From NCBI RefSeq assembly GCF_000271485.2, contig NZ_AKVN02000001.1:996001-1060000 (forward strand): a DNA stretch of 64,000 bases, read 5' to 3'. The notes under the pieces are model-generated. The model had not been told where the DNA came from and did not search any database. It saw only the letters and a list, made by a program, of their open reading frames with translations. Positions 55,780 through 64,000 of the stretch are shown one piece after another. Numbering within the stretch: position 1 is the first letter of the stretch; every line of letters starts with the position of its first letter. A program made the translations under genes and the position numbers. This DNA is from Pelosinus fermentans DSM 17108 (GTDB lineage Bacteria; Bacillota; Negativicutes; DSM-13327).

Positions 55780-56907
55780 ATGAAAAAACATGTTCTTACT
55801 TGCGTCACCGCAGCGCTTATCATGGGACTTAGCGGCAGTGTATATGCTGCAGAACCGACACTTGAGGAACAACAAGCTGAACTAAGTGCGTTAAAAACGC
55901 GTTTAGCAGTAGTCGAAAAACAGTTAAAAACACAGGAGGTAAAACAGAAAAAAACGGAGGAAACCATTAAGAAAAGCAAGGACAATGAATTGAAATTCTA
56001 TGGTGATGCAAGGGTACGGTCAGTAGATTCCGGGGATGGTTATAGTTTTGAACAGAGAGTTCGGCTAAACCTGGAAAAGCAAATCAATAAGAATGCTTTT
56101 TTCAGAGTTCGCGGGATTGTTATGAATGAAAATGAAATGGGTACGACTGGCAGTAAAGATATTTATAACAAAATTGACAATGCATATATGCAATTTAATA
56201 ATCTTTATGGCGATAAGAATTCTTCCATAAAGCTGGGTCGCTTTGGACATAGCTTTGGTACAACGGGCTATTGGTCTTCGGCAGGCAGTCTTGGTATGTA
56301 TGATGGTATCGAAGTCACGACAGGTAAAGTCGTAAAAATATCGACTGGCTTTGGTGATTGGGGCGGTGCAAAAGACAATAATAGTTCCACCGATGGGAAA
56401 CGGACTACAGCCAATAAAATAGAAAAGAATGTATTTCTTAAATTGGGATACAAGCCCAGTAGAGCTACAGCGTTACAGGCATGGCATATCAGAGAAACAA
56501 ATGCGGATGCCAGCCCGGTGGATTATGAAGTTACCGGTTTAGGCTTTAAGAGCGATATCGGCAAGAACTGGAGTTTAGCTGGTGATTACAGTAAAAACGT
56601 AGCGATTGATGATAAGCCAGTAGGGAAATTTTTCACCTTAAGTTATGGCAATGCAAATTATAGCAAAGAACATTCTTATGAAGCACGTTTGTATTATGCA
56701 GATGTTGATAAGGGAAATGTACCGGGTACATTAAATAAAAGTATTAATATCCCCTGTAATGACGTTAAGGGGCCGGGGCTGAGCTTGCATTATGTCGTAA
56801 CGGAAAATGTTTTAGCAGAATTTTTAACCGGTTTTAATATGGAAAAGAAAAGCACCGGTAAAGATGCTGACAATTATTATCGTTTCCAAGTTAGTACGAA
56901 ATTTTAA
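55780..56907 (+). CDS. Outer-membrane porin with coiled-coil N-terminus
   Basis: 375 residues from the ATG at 55780, nine nt after AAGGGG. Signal peptide to VYAAEP, then a heptad-rich coiled coil (about 26-70, EEQQAELSALKTRLAVVEKQ), then a beta-barrel of alternating strands such as SIKLGRFGHSFGTTGYW and NYSKEHSYEARLYYADV. It ends in aromatic Phe (RFQVSTKF), the usual barrel end signal. The gene proves a two-membrane envelope and probably gives the substrate of this cluster its way in. Confidence 0.88.
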   Translation: MKKHVLTCVTAALIMGLSGSVYAAEPTLEEQQAELSALKTRLAVVEKQLKTQEVKQKKTEETIKKSKDNELKFYGDARVRSVDSGDGYSFEQRVRLNLEKQINKNAFFRVRGIVMNENEMGTTGSKDIYNKIDNAYMQFNNLYGDKNSSIKLGRFGHSFGTTGYWSSAGSLGMYDGIEVTTGKVVKISTGFGDWGGAKDNNSSTDGKRTTANKIEKNVFLKLGYKPSRATALQAWHIRETNADASPVDYEVTGLGFKSDIGKNWSLAGDYSKNVAIDDKPVGKFFTLSYGNANYSKEHSYEARLYYADVDKGNVPGTLNKSINIPCNDVKGPGLSLHYVVTENVLAEFLTGFNMEKKSTGKDADNYYRFQVSTKF

Positions 56908-56915
56908 TTTTTAAG

Positions 56916-56957
56916 AAGATGACAAACCTGTTCCACATAGTTCAGGTTTGTCATCTT
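56916..56957 (+). terminator. Terminator after the porin gene
   Basis: AAGATGACAAACCTG and CAGGTTTGTCATCTT, perfect 15-bp arms. The following T stretch is short, so leaky read-through into the chemoreceptor gene is possible. Confidence 0.65.
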
Positions 56958-56987
56958 TGAATTTTACGATGAAATGAGGAGAAAAAA

Positions 56988-58175
56988 ATGCAGGAAAAGA
57001 TTTTTTTTATTGGGACGGCGCGGGGGAAATTTAGTGCCCAAGAAGTACATGATGCGGTGGTTCGGGTGCTAGGTGAGAACGCGGTGGGGCATGTTTGCCT
57101 GACGACAGAATTACCGAGCAATTTGGATCATGTGGATTTAGTCGTTTGTGTGGCCACGATGAAGGAAAAAGTTGCTGAAAGAGTGCCACGGGAAAAAATT
57201 GTCGGCATTGATTTAGTGCCTACCACGGCTTTCTTTTCGCGGGTTGCACGGATACCGGCAGGGGAAACGGCGTATTTGTTCAGCGATTCGATTAACTATG
57301 CGAATTGGTTGATTATGCGCTGTAAGGAGAATTATATTGAGCACGTCAATATGGAAATTATCCAAACTGCGGCTTTGAGTGAGCAGGAAGTTGAAGAAAA
57401 ATTAAAGGGTGCCAAATACATCATTGGAGTAGAAAATACCGTTGGTCAAAATGGTGTGATGCGGCGCAAATACGGGGCATATATTCGCAAAGATGCTGTG
57501 ATTATTGGTGCACTTCGCACAGCTAGTCTTGAATCAGCCTGTGAGTTGATGCAATGGGCTGTATCGAAGGATCATCGCCAAATGCTGGAGAATTTCACTG
57601 ATAAAATGCAGCAGTTATACGGAAATTTAAGTGAGATTACCAATATTTCCAATCATTTAAAAAAAGTATTCCGTCAAGAGTCGGAGCATTTTAGTCAGAT
57701 TAATGAGGACATGAGCAATGAAAAAGAAAGATTGACGACGTTGAAAGACCTTGCACAAAATTTATTGGAAGCAACCCAAAATATCGGTGATGTGACGGGG
57801 GCAATTAAACATATTTCGGCACAGACTAATCTACTGGCGCTCAATGCGACAATCGAGGCGGCGAGGGTTGGTGAGCAAGGGCGTGGTTTTGCTGTAGTAG
57901 CGCGCGAAATCGGAAAATTAGCAGGTGAGAGCAAAACGTCAACAGAGAAAATCCATTCTTCCATTCAGGAAGTCATAGGATTTGTAAATAAAATTGCACC
58001 AACGTTAGAAGAATTGGCACAAGTCATTGATTATAATCAAAATGTATTTATGCAGGCGTCGAATAAATCAAAAGAAGAAGAAATGTCGATTGGAAAAATC
58101 CATTCCGCACTGGAAGCAATTAAAGATATGGGTGGTGAGCTCAATCAAGACATGAAGGCAATGGCGTATAAATAA
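56988..58175 (+). CDS. Soluble methyl-accepting chemotaxis-type receptor with unrecognised N-terminal domain
   Basis: 395 residues, no membrane helices. The C-terminal half is an MCP signalling hairpin: [19 protein letters not shown] and [18 protein letters not shown]. The N-terminal about 190 residues ([40 protein letters not shown]) form an alpha/beta domain I cannot assign. It would sense a cytoplasmic ligand. Gene order suggests that the ligand is the compound taken in by the porin/DcuC system. Confidence 0.85.
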   Translation: MQEKIFFIGTARGKFSAQEVHDAVVRVLGENAVGHVCLTTELPSNLDHVDLVVCVATMKEKVAERVPREKIVGIDLVPTTAFFSRVARIPAGETAYLFSDSINYANWLIMRCKENYIEHVNMEIIQTAALSEQEVEEKLKGAKYIIGVENTVGQNGVMRRKYGAYIRKDAVIIGALRTASLESACELMQWAVSKDHRQMLENFTDKMQQLYGNLSEITNISNHLKKVFRQESEHFSQINEDMSNEKERLTTLKDLAQNLLEATQNIGDVTGAIKHISAQTNLLALNATIEAARVGEQGRGFAVVAREIGKLAGESKTSTEKIHSSIQEVIGFVNKIAPTLEELAQVIDYNQNVFMQASNKSKEEEMSIGKIHSALEAIKDMGGELNQDMKAMAYK

Positions 58176-58297
58176 GGCTTAATGTGTAGAAAAATCAACC
58201 TATTATGATCGATTGGAAATGTTTATTCTATAAGATGATGGCAAACAGGTTATTTGAAGATATAATGGAGTTATTATAGAATATGAAGGTGATTTTT

Positions 58298-58639
58298 ATG
58301 GGGTTTAACAGCAAAGTTTATGAGATTGTCAGCCGTATCCCGGAAGGAAAGGTGGTTTCCTATGGCCAAGTTGCTTCAATGGCCGGAAGTTATCGGGCAT
58401 CTCGCGCGGTAGGCTATGCCATGCACCGCAATCCTTATCATGGGGTATTACCTTGTCATAGAGTCGTTTTTCAAAATGGCAGTCTTACAGATGGGTTTGC
58501 CTTTGGCGGCAAAGATGTGCAGCGTCAGCTGCTTGAAGCAGAGGGCATTGCATTTACTAAAGATGGATGTGTAGATATGAAAAAACACCGATGGGATGGA
58601 AAATGTAGTATAAAGCATTCTAGTGTCGAAAAAGTATGA
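58298..58639 (+). CDS. Single-domain alkyltransferase-like (MGMT C-terminal-type) protein
   Basis: 113 residues from the ATG at 58298 (AAGGTG 6 nt upstream). It contains only the DNA-binding domain of MGMT: NSKVYEIVSRIPEGKVVSYG, RASRAVGYAMHRN and PCHRVV. The acceptor Cys is retained, unlike the Trp of classic ATL proteins, so alkyl transfer is possible. Relatives with short length recognise O6-alkylguanine for excision repair. Confidence 0.85.
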   Translation: MGFNSKVYEIVSRIPEGKVVSYGQVASMAGSYRASRAVGYAMHRNPYHGVLPCHRVVFQNGSLTDGFAFGGKDVQRQLLEAEGIAFTKDGCVDMKKHRWDGKCSIKHSSVEKV

Positions 58640-58645
58640 TATAAT
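58637..58645 (+). promoter_or_regulatory. Extended -10 promoter for pta
   Basis: TGA-TATAAT overlapping the end of the preceding gene, about 90 bp before pta; no good -35. Confidence 0.4.
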
Positions 58646-58736
58646 AAAAAAAGGTTGTAACTCTATTTGCGTCAAGTTGTTTTTTTTGATGCTTTCGAAT
58701 CAAAGTGATAATTGAGAAACGAGGAGAGGGTTAGTG

Positions 58737-59726
58737 ATGAGTTTTATTGATAAGATGAAGCAAAAAGCAAAGCTCAGTAAAAAGAAAATCGTTTTACCGG
58801 AAGGGACTGACCTGCGGGTTTTGACTGCCGCCAGCGTTGCAGCAGCAGAGGGACTTGCCGAAATTATTTTGGTAGGAAGTAAAGAAGAGATCTTGAAAGC
58901 CGCTGGGAATATTGATTTATCTCAGGTTACCATTATTGATGTGGAAGCGGCAGAAAAACGCGAAGAATATGCCCAAGGTTTTTATGAATTAAGAAAGTCC
59001 AAAGGACTTACAATAGAAGAGGCAAGGGAGACAATGAAAGATCCTGTTTATTTTGGCAACATGATGATTAAACATAATGATGCAGACGGATTGGTTTCTG
59101 GAGCCATTCATTCTACGGCAGACACGCTAAGACCTGCCCTGCAAATTATTAAGACTGCACCGGGTACCAGCTTGGTTTCATCCTTTTTTATTATGGTAAT
59201 ACCTGATTGTGAATATGGAGAGGATGGAGTATTCTTATTCTCGGATTGCGGTTTAAATGAAAATCCGAATGCAGAGCAGCTTTCTGAGATTGCAATTTCA
59301 TCTGCTAATACTATGCAGAATCTGCTTGGCATTACCCCCAGTGTCGCTATGCTTTCCTATTCAACCTATGGCAGTGCCAATAGTGTCCTCACCCAAAAGG
59401 TGGTACAAGCGACTGCCTTGGCAAAACAAAAGGCACCTGCTCTGCTTATTGATGGAGAAATGCAGGTAGATGCAGCATTGGTTGCTAGTACGGCTAAGTT
59501 AAAAGCACCAAATAGTACGGTAGCAGGCAAGGCCAATGTGCTGATATTCCCGGATCTCAATGCAGGAAATATTGGTTATAAACTTGTGGAGCGGCTTGCA
59601 AAAGCCCAAGCTTATGGACCTGTTACCCAGGGACTTGCCAAACCGATTAATGACTTATCAAGAGGCTGCAAGGCAGAAGACATTGTTGGAGTCATTGCCA
59701 TGACAGCCGTCCAAGCACAGGCATAA
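58737..59726 (+). CDS. pta: Phosphate acetyltransferase
   Basis: 329 residues from the ATG at 58737, seven nt after AGGAGAGG (a GTG lies one codon earlier). Short single-domain Pta converting acetyl-CoA and phosphate to acetyl phosphate, the ATP-yielding branch downstream of PFOR. IVLPEGTDLRVLTAA near 20, DGLVSGAIHSTADTLRPALQ near 116 and GSANSVLTQKV and LIFPDLNAGNIGYKLVERL are the family blocks. No ackA is adjacent. Confidence 0.94.
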   Translation: MSFIDKMKQKAKLSKKKIVLPEGTDLRVLTAASVAAAEGLAEIILVGSKEEILKAAGNIDLSQVTIIDVEAAEKREEYAQGFYELRKSKGLTIEEARETMKDPVYFGNMMIKHNDADGLVSGAIHSTADTLRPALQIIKTAPGTSLVSSFFIMVIPDCEYGEDGVFLFSDCGLNENPNAEQLSEIAISSANTMQNLLGITPSVAMLSYSTYGSANSVLTQKVVQATALAKQKAPALLIDGEMQVDAALVASTAKLKAPNSTVAGKANVLIFPDLNAGNIGYKLVERLAKAQAYGPVTQGLAKPINDLSRGCKAEDIVGVIAMTAVQAQA

Positions 59727-59808
59727 TAGTAAGTCGAGATTGCTTCGTGCCTCGCAAAGGTCTTGAAATAAATAACCTTTTTAAGGGGTGGACTCGTAGG
59801 GAAAAACA

Positions 59809-59906
59809 TTTTGAAACACGAAGACGCGAAGAGCAGGAAGGTCGCGAAGTAAAAAAATATCCTCCTTTCGTGACCTTAGCCCCCTTCGCATCTTCGCGTT
59901 TCAAAA
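59809..59906. repeat. Family A repeat after pta
   Basis: TTTTGAAACACGAAGACGCG, AGGTCGCGAAG and their complements CTTTCGTGACCT and TTCGCATCTTCGCGTTTC. At 59741-59755 GATTGCTTCGTGCCTCGCAA looks like a decayed family B arm. The rest of the 59727-60050 gap is AT-rich leader of the SCIFF gene. Confidence 0.75.
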
Positions 59907-60050
59907 GGCTTTATTTTAAAAGAAAGTGTCAGCGTTTTTAAGGAATTCTGATATCGATAAGGCAATTTTTAATAGCTATTGCTTAGTATTGCAAAAACGT
60001 ATAAAATAGGTAAAGCAAGAAATAAAATTATGGGCAAGGAGGGATTTATC

Positions 60051-60191
60051 ATGGCAAAGCATATTATTACTGTTAATAAAGCTTCTTTACAGGAAACTGT
60101 ACATACTGGTGGCTGTGGAGAGTGCCAGACTTCCTGCCAATCGGCCTGCAAGACATCATGCACCGTTGGCAATCAGGTCTGCCAAAAGTAG
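60051..60191 (+). CDS. scfA: SCIFF peptide (six cysteines in forty-five) RiPP precursor
   Basis: 46 residues from the ATG at 60051, after AAGGAGGG. The six cysteines lie in GGCGECQTSCQSACKTSCT plus two flanking positions, and the leader is MAKHIITVNKASLQETVHT, matching the nearly universal SCIFF peptide of anaerobic Firmicutes. The maturase makes sulphur-to-alpha-carbon thioether bridges. Biological role unknown. Confidence 0.95.
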   Translation: MAKHIITVNKASLQETVHTGGCGECQTSCQSACKTSCTVGNQVCQK

Positions 60192-60202
60192 ACCGTCAAG
60201 AC

Positions 60203-60292
60203 AGCCCTCTGTCCTAATGGCAGAGGGCTTGATTTCAAGTAAGAGCGGCGAAGGCTTTTGCCTGCGTCTTAGGACTTGGCGTAAGCCAAGTC
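60203..60292 (+). other. Two leader hairpins between SCIFF and its maturase
   Basis: AGCCCTCTG/CAGAGGGCT at 60203-60229 and GACTTGGC-GTAA-GCCAAGTC at 60273-60292 (GNRA-type loop). They lack long T runs and may lower read-through so that more peptide than enzyme is made. Confidence 0.45.
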
Positions 60293-60348
60293 TCTTCTTA
60301 AGTAATGAATCAACCACAAATAATTTGGCTTAAAGGTGAATAACAAAA

Positions 60349-61704
60349 ATGAGTATACATAAGTTTTATTTAAATGGTCTATATATTATATTAGATATTA
60401 ACAGTGGAGCTGTCCACGTTGTAGATAAATTGGTTTATGATATGATGGATGTTTTTGATGGCAGTAATGATGAAGCGGTATTGGCAGAATTCTCTACTCA
60501 TTACGCGGTTGAAGAAATAAAGGAAGTATTAGCAGAACTGCATCAATTAATGGATGAGGATAAATTGTTTTCCAAGATGGTAGAAGTACCGCTGCATTTT
60601 AGTCAGAAGGCCTTAGTAAAGTCTGTGTGTTTACATGTAGCTCATGACTGTAATTTACGCTGTAACTATTGCTTTGCTGGGACAGGAGACTTTGGGCATA
60701 CCCGTGGTTTGATGAGTAAGGAAGTAGCCGAAAGAGCGGTAGAGTTCATTATTGAAAACAGTGGACCACGCATTAACAGCGAGATTGACTTTTTCGGCGG
60801 TGAACCTCTTATGAATATGAGTACAGTGCGTCATGCGGTATCCTATATTCGTCGTCGTGAAAATGAGACTGGTAAAAAGTTTAAACTGACCTTGACGACC
60901 AATGGTGTACTTTTAAATGAAGAGATCAACCAGTATTTAAATGATAATAATATTAGCCTGGTACTTAGTTTAGATGGACGGCGCGAAGTGCACGACAACA
61001 TGCGTCCCTTTGTAAATGGTGCCGGCAGTTATGATATGATTTTGAAGAATGTAACTAAAACCATTGAGTCTCGCAACGGTCAGAATTATTATCTGCGAGG
61101 TACTTTTACGGCTCATAATTTAGATTTTGCTGCGGATGTACTAGATATCGCTGATAAAGGATTCACCCAATTATCCGTGGAGCCTGTTGTAGCCCAGGAC
61201 TGTGATTATGCTCTTACGAAAGAGCATCTTCCTCAATTGTTCGCTCAATATGATCTATTGGCACAAGCGTATCTGGAGCGTAAACGTAAGGGACAGGGTT
61301 TTGAGTTTTTTCATTTTAATTTAGACCTTGATAATGGTCCTTGTGTCGCAAAGCGTTTAAGCGGCTGTGGCGCTGGGCATGAGTATTTTGCTGTAACGCC
61401 TGAAGGTGATTTATACCCTTGTCATCAGTTTGTCGGACGGGAAGAATTTCTGCTGGGTAATGTGTTTGAGGGTGTAAAAAATACTACATTGCCAGACCAG
61501 TTTCGTCAGAGTCATGTTTTAAATAAAAGCGAATGTCGTGACTGTTGGGCGCGTTTTTATTGCAGCGGCGGCTGTCATGCAAATGCAGACTTATTTAACA
61601 AGGATATTAATATTCCCTATGAAATTGGCTGTGAACTGCAAAAAAAACGATTGGAATGTGCCTTAATGATTCAGGCAATATTAAGATTGGAAAGCGGAAA
61701 ATAG
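60349..61704 (+). CDS. scfB: SCIFF thioether-forming radical SAM maturase
   Basis: 451 residues. N-terminal PqqD-like leader-binding part (FYLNGLYIILDINSGAVHVV...AELHQLMDEDKL), radical SAM cluster CNLRCNYCF near residue 100, FFGGEPLMN near 147, and a C-terminal SPASM domain with CGAGHEYFAVTPEGDLYPC, CRDCWARFYCSGGC and a final CELQKKRLEC. It is 157 bp downstream of its peptide. Confidence 0.95.
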   Translation: MSIHKFYLNGLYIILDINSGAVHVVDKLVYDMMDVFDGSNDEAVLAEFSTHYAVEEIKEVLAELHQLMDEDKLFSKMVEVPLHFSQKALVKSVCLHVAHDCNLRCNYCFAGTGDFGHTRGLMSKEVAERAVEFIIENSGPRINSEIDFFGGEPLMNMSTVRHAVSYIRRRENETGKKFKLTLTTNGVLLNEEINQYLNDNNISLVLSLDGRREVHDNMRPFVNGAGSYDMILKNVTKTIESRNGQNYYLRGTFTAHNLDFAADVLDIADKGFTQLSVEPVVAQDCDYALTKEHLPQLFAQYDLLAQAYLERKRKGQGFEFFHFNLDLDNGPCVAKRLSGCGAGHEYFAVTPEGDLYPCHQFVGREEFLLGNVFEGVKNTTLPDQFRQSHVLNKSECRDCWARFYCSGGCHANADLFNKDINIPYEIGCELQKKRLECALMIQAILRLESGK

Positions 61705-61720
61705 TAGAGGGGACAATACT

Positions 61721-63979
61721 ATGCAGCGTCTTGCCATACACATACGAGGTATTGTACAAGGGGTGGGATTCCGCCCCTTTGTTTATAATCTAGCACAGCG
61801 TTATCACATAACGGGTTGGGTGCTGAATAATTCCCAGGGGGTTGAAATTGAGGCAGAAGGGGATTCTCCGGCAGTTTCCTGCTTTCTAGAGGAACTGAAC
61901 ATTTCTGCGCCTCCTCTTGCAGTAGTGGAGGAAGTGATTGTCAATCCAGTCAGTCTGCTTGGAGATACGGAATTTATAATCCGGTACAGCAGGGAAGAGA
62001 CGCAAAAGACAGCATGGGTTTCTCCCGATGTCGCTACTTGTTCTGATTGCTTAAGGGAAATGACAGACCCTGAGAACAGGCGGTATCGTTATGGGTTTAC
62101 CAATTGTACAAACTGTGGTCCACGTTATAGCATTATTAAAGATGTTCCTTATGATCGTGCTGCTACCACGATGAATACGTTTCCGATGTGCCCTAGCTGC
62201 CAGGCTGAATATGATAATCCCCGTGACAGGCGGTTTCATGCCCAGCCTAATGCTTGCCCGGAATGCGGCCCTGCTTTTCGTCTTCTTACGAGGGAGGGAA
62301 CACCGATTGCTTGTGATGTCTATAGGGAAACCAGACGGCTGATTGCAGCAGGACATATTGTGGCAATAAAAGGGATTGGCGGCTATCACTTAGCTTGTGA
62401 TGCCCGTCAGGAACAAGCCGTCAGTCAATTGCGCACTCGTAAGATCAGAGCAGATAAGCCCTTTGCCCTTATGTGTGGCAGTTTAGAAAGAATCAGACAG
62501 TTATGTGACGTGTCAAAGGAAGAAGAAAATTTATTGACAAGTGCCGCGCGCCCTATTGTATTATTAGCAAAAAAGGCGGGGGCTGATTTAGCGCAGAGTA
62601 TTGCGCCAGGCACAGATTTTCTGGGAGTGATGCTGCCTTATGCTCCGATCCATTGGCTGCTGCTGGCAGACCAGGACACATGGGTAATGACCAGCGGTAA
62701 TATAAGTGATGAGCCGATTGTATATAAAGATCAAGAAGCCCTTCGATTATTAGGAAGGATCGCAGATTATTTTTTGGTGCATAATCGGGAAATTTTTCAG
62801 CAAAGTGATGATTCTGTGGTGCGAATAGTGGGGAGCAAGCGACAAATACTGCGGCGCAGTCGAGGATTGGCTCCTAAACCAATAAAAATTTCCCAGGAAA
62901 TACCGTCTATTTTGGCGGTTGGTGGCGAAGCTAAAAATACTTTTTGCCTGGCTCGCGGATCCTTTGCTTTTCTGAGCAGTCACATGGGGGATTTAGAGAA
63001 TATGGCAACTTATGAGGCATATCTTACTGCTATTGAACATTATAAACAACTATTTTCTATCGAACCTGCTTTAGTTGCTTATGATTGGCATCCTGAATAT
63101 TTAGCCTCAAAATATGCCTTGTCTCTGCCTATTTCCCATCTAGGGGTTCAGCATCATCATGCTCATATTGCGTCAGTACTGGCAGAGCATGATATTCGCG
63201 AAAAGGTGATTGGTGTCGCTTTTGACGGTACTGGCTATGGATGCGATGGAACCTTGTGGGGAGGAGAATTCTTAGTAGCTGACAGCACAGATTTCCTTCG
63301 CCTTGGTCATTGCAAATATTTACCTTTGCCTGGCGGTGCAAAAGCCATTAAAGAACCATGGCGCATAGCGGCCTGGGTGTTATATAATCTATATGGAAAA
63401 GAGTTTGCTGCTTTTGATATCAAACTGTGTCATGATTTGTCTCCAGGCTGGGAGTTGATGGTACAGGCCGCTGCAAAAGGAATTAATGCTCCGCTGACTT
63501 CGAGTGCAGGCCGCTTATTTGATATTGCTGCAGGAATATTAGGCATTTGTCATACCATTCATTACGAAGGGCAAGGAGCCATTGCGTTAGAAAGAGCTGG
63601 GCATAAGCAATATGGAGATGTACTGCCCTATGAAATTTCTCAGGGAAGTCCCTATATTTTAGATTTTATGCTTACCTTTGCTGCCCTGACAGAAGCGCTT
63701 CGCAAAGGAAGTTCAGTTGATTTTTTAGCAGCTTGTTTTCATGCAACCATAGCAGACGCGGTTGTCACTATGGTTAAGAAGATAAAAGATGATACAGGTA
63801 TACGAAAGGTCGCACTCAGTGGCGGTGTGTGGCAAAATACGACTATTTTAAAAAAAGTATTCGGAATCTTGCAACAAGAGGGCATGAGTGTGTATACGAA
63901 TGAGCTTGTTCCGCCTAATGACGGGGGTCTTGCTTTCGGGCAGGCAGCTGTGGCTGGAGCATGTATGAAAAAGAGGTGA
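61721..63979 (+). CDS. hypF: HypF, carbamoyltransferase for hydrogenase maturation
   Basis: 752 residues, complete. Makes the cyanide ligands of [NiFe]-hydrogenases from carbamoyl phosphate. Domains: acylphosphatase (IRGIVQGVGFRPFVYNL, 1-90), two zinc fingers (CSDC...CTNC and CPSC...CPEC, about 107-182), YrdC-like (about 200-370) and Kae1-like carbamoyltransferase (HHHAHIASVLAEH near 480, SGGVWQNT near 700). hypC follows after 4 bp. Confidence 0.96.
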   Translation: MQRLAIHIRGIVQGVGFRPFVYNLAQRYHITGWVLNNSQGVEIEAEGDSPAVSCFLEELNISAPPLAVVEEVIVNPVSLLGDTEFIIRYSREETQKTAWVSPDVATCSDCLREMTDPENRRYRYGFTNCTNCGPRYSIIKDVPYDRAATTMNTFPMCPSCQAEYDNPRDRRFHAQPNACPECGPAFRLLTREGTPIACDVYRETRRLIAAGHIVAIKGIGGYHLACDARQEQAVSQLRTRKIRADKPFALMCGSLERIRQLCDVSKEEENLLTSAARPIVLLAKKAGADLAQSIAPGTDFLGVMLPYAPIHWLLLADQDTWVMTSGNISDEPIVYKDQEALRLLGRIADYFLVHNREIFQQSDDSVVRIVGSKRQILRRSRGLAPKPIKISQEIPSILAVGGEAKNTFCLARGSFAFLSSHMGDLENMATYEAYLTAIEHYKQLFSIEPALVAYDWHPEYLASKYALSLPISHLGVQHHHAHIASVLAEHDIREKVIGVAFDGTGYGCDGTLWGGEFLVADSTDFLRLGHCKYLPLPGGAKAIKEPWRIAAWVLYNLYGKEFAAFDIKLCHDLSPGWELMVQAAAKGINAPLTSSAGRLFDIAAGILGICHTIHYEGQGAIALERAGHKQYGDVLPYEISQGSPYILDFMLTFAALTEALRKGSSVDFLAACFHATIADAVVTMVKKIKDDTGIRKVALSGGVWQNTTILKKVFGILQQEGMSVYTNELVPPNDGGLAFGQAAVAGACMKKR

Positions 63980-63983
63980 TCCT

Positions 63984-64000
63984 ATGTGTTTAGCTGTACC
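63984..64000 (+). CDS. hypC: HypC, hydrogenase assembly chaperone (first codons only)
   Basis: ATG at 63984, after GAGGTGATCC, reads MCLAV then runs off the window. This is the invariant N-terminus of HypC, whose Cys2 carries the iron ligand complex. The rest lies outside. Confidence 0.8.

Noticed and set aside
56988-57570. N-terminal domain of the chemoreceptor as PrpR_N or other known sensor domain.
   Set aside because: Key glycine and aspartate patterns of PrpR_N, PAS, GAF and Cache were not seen.
58298-58639. Classic ATL protein (Trp in place of the acceptor Cys).
   Set aside because: The motif reads PCHRVV, so the cysteine is present.
60051-61704. SCIFF and its maturase as a new RiPP system.
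   Set aside because: Already described widely in anaerobic Firmicutes; only the leader hairpins and hyp linkage are of interest.

Overview
The window most likely comes from a spore-forming, anaerobic, outer-membrane-bearing Firmicute of the Negativicutes (Sporomusaceae; Pelosinus- or Sporomusa-like). The evidence is a spore alpha/beta-type SASP, the cortex amidase CwlD and a DUF3787 small spore-type protein, found together with a beta-barrel porin that has a coiled-coil N-terminus. The metabolism is strictly anaerobic: single-chain pyruvate:ferredoxin oxidoreductase, Ni-CO dehydrogenase, SCIFF with its radical-SAM maturase, HypF/HypC, and rubredoxin. Taxonomy is inferred from gene content; no database search was possible.

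Layout. 1-7.5 kb: the excision-repair genes uvrB (3' end), uvrA and uvrC, with an orphan biotin carboxylase on the other strand. 7.6-15.3 kb: small housekeeping and stress genes (LemA/TPM pair, rubredoxin, DUF3231, zinc-ribbon protein, malate dehydrogenase, alkyltransferase, holin-like membrane protein, HAD phosphatase, old-yellow-enzyme). 15.4-20.4 kb: a BirA-type biotin cluster bioY-bioW-bioF-bioD-bioA without bioB. 20.6-25.5 kb: PHP phosphatase, rapZ-yvcK-whiA, polysaccharide deacetylase. 25.5-30.4 kb: resB-ccsA-nrfH-nrfA (cytochrome c assembly plus ammonia-forming nitrite reductase) and a secreted protein of unknown function. 30.5-38.8 kb: alcohol dehydrogenase, Mn-catalase, CooS, small spore-type protein, PFOR.

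39-44.9 kb is a disturbed, repeat-rich stretch. It has two gene remnants, an orphan TctC binding protein, the SASP, cwlD, a D-serine dehydratase and a REP-associated tyrosine transposase (RAYT). At least seven copies of a GGGACA...TGTCCC palindrome lie here; two of them flank the RAYT in opposite orientation. 44.9-50.5 kb: PucR regulator, OPT peptide transporter, stand-alone PqqD-like protein, small membrane-HTH protein and an M29-like aminopeptidase. 50.5-58.2 kb: LysR, DcuC carrier, M20 hydrolase, secreted alpha/beta hydrolase, porin and a soluble chemoreceptor, which together look like a sensing, outer-membrane entry, hydrolysis and uptake set for one unknown compound. 58.3-64 kb: alkyltransferase-like protein, pta, SCIFF and its maturase, hypF and the first codons of hypC.

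Two layers of structure are not explained by genes. One is a composite intergenic palindrome family (arms like GCGAAGACGCGAA / TTCGCGTCTTCGCG or CACAGAG / CTCTGCG), found about ten times and never inside a gene; in several copies it carries a short inner G+C hairpin whose stem and loop vary while pairing is kept. The other is a set of four DnaA-box-like 9-mers spaced 10-12 bp beside a 16-bp-arm inverted repeat upstream of PFOR. These, the REP/RAYT region and the unknown-substrate uptake island are the most interesting parts. CRISPR arrays, rRNA and tRNA genes were not seen.
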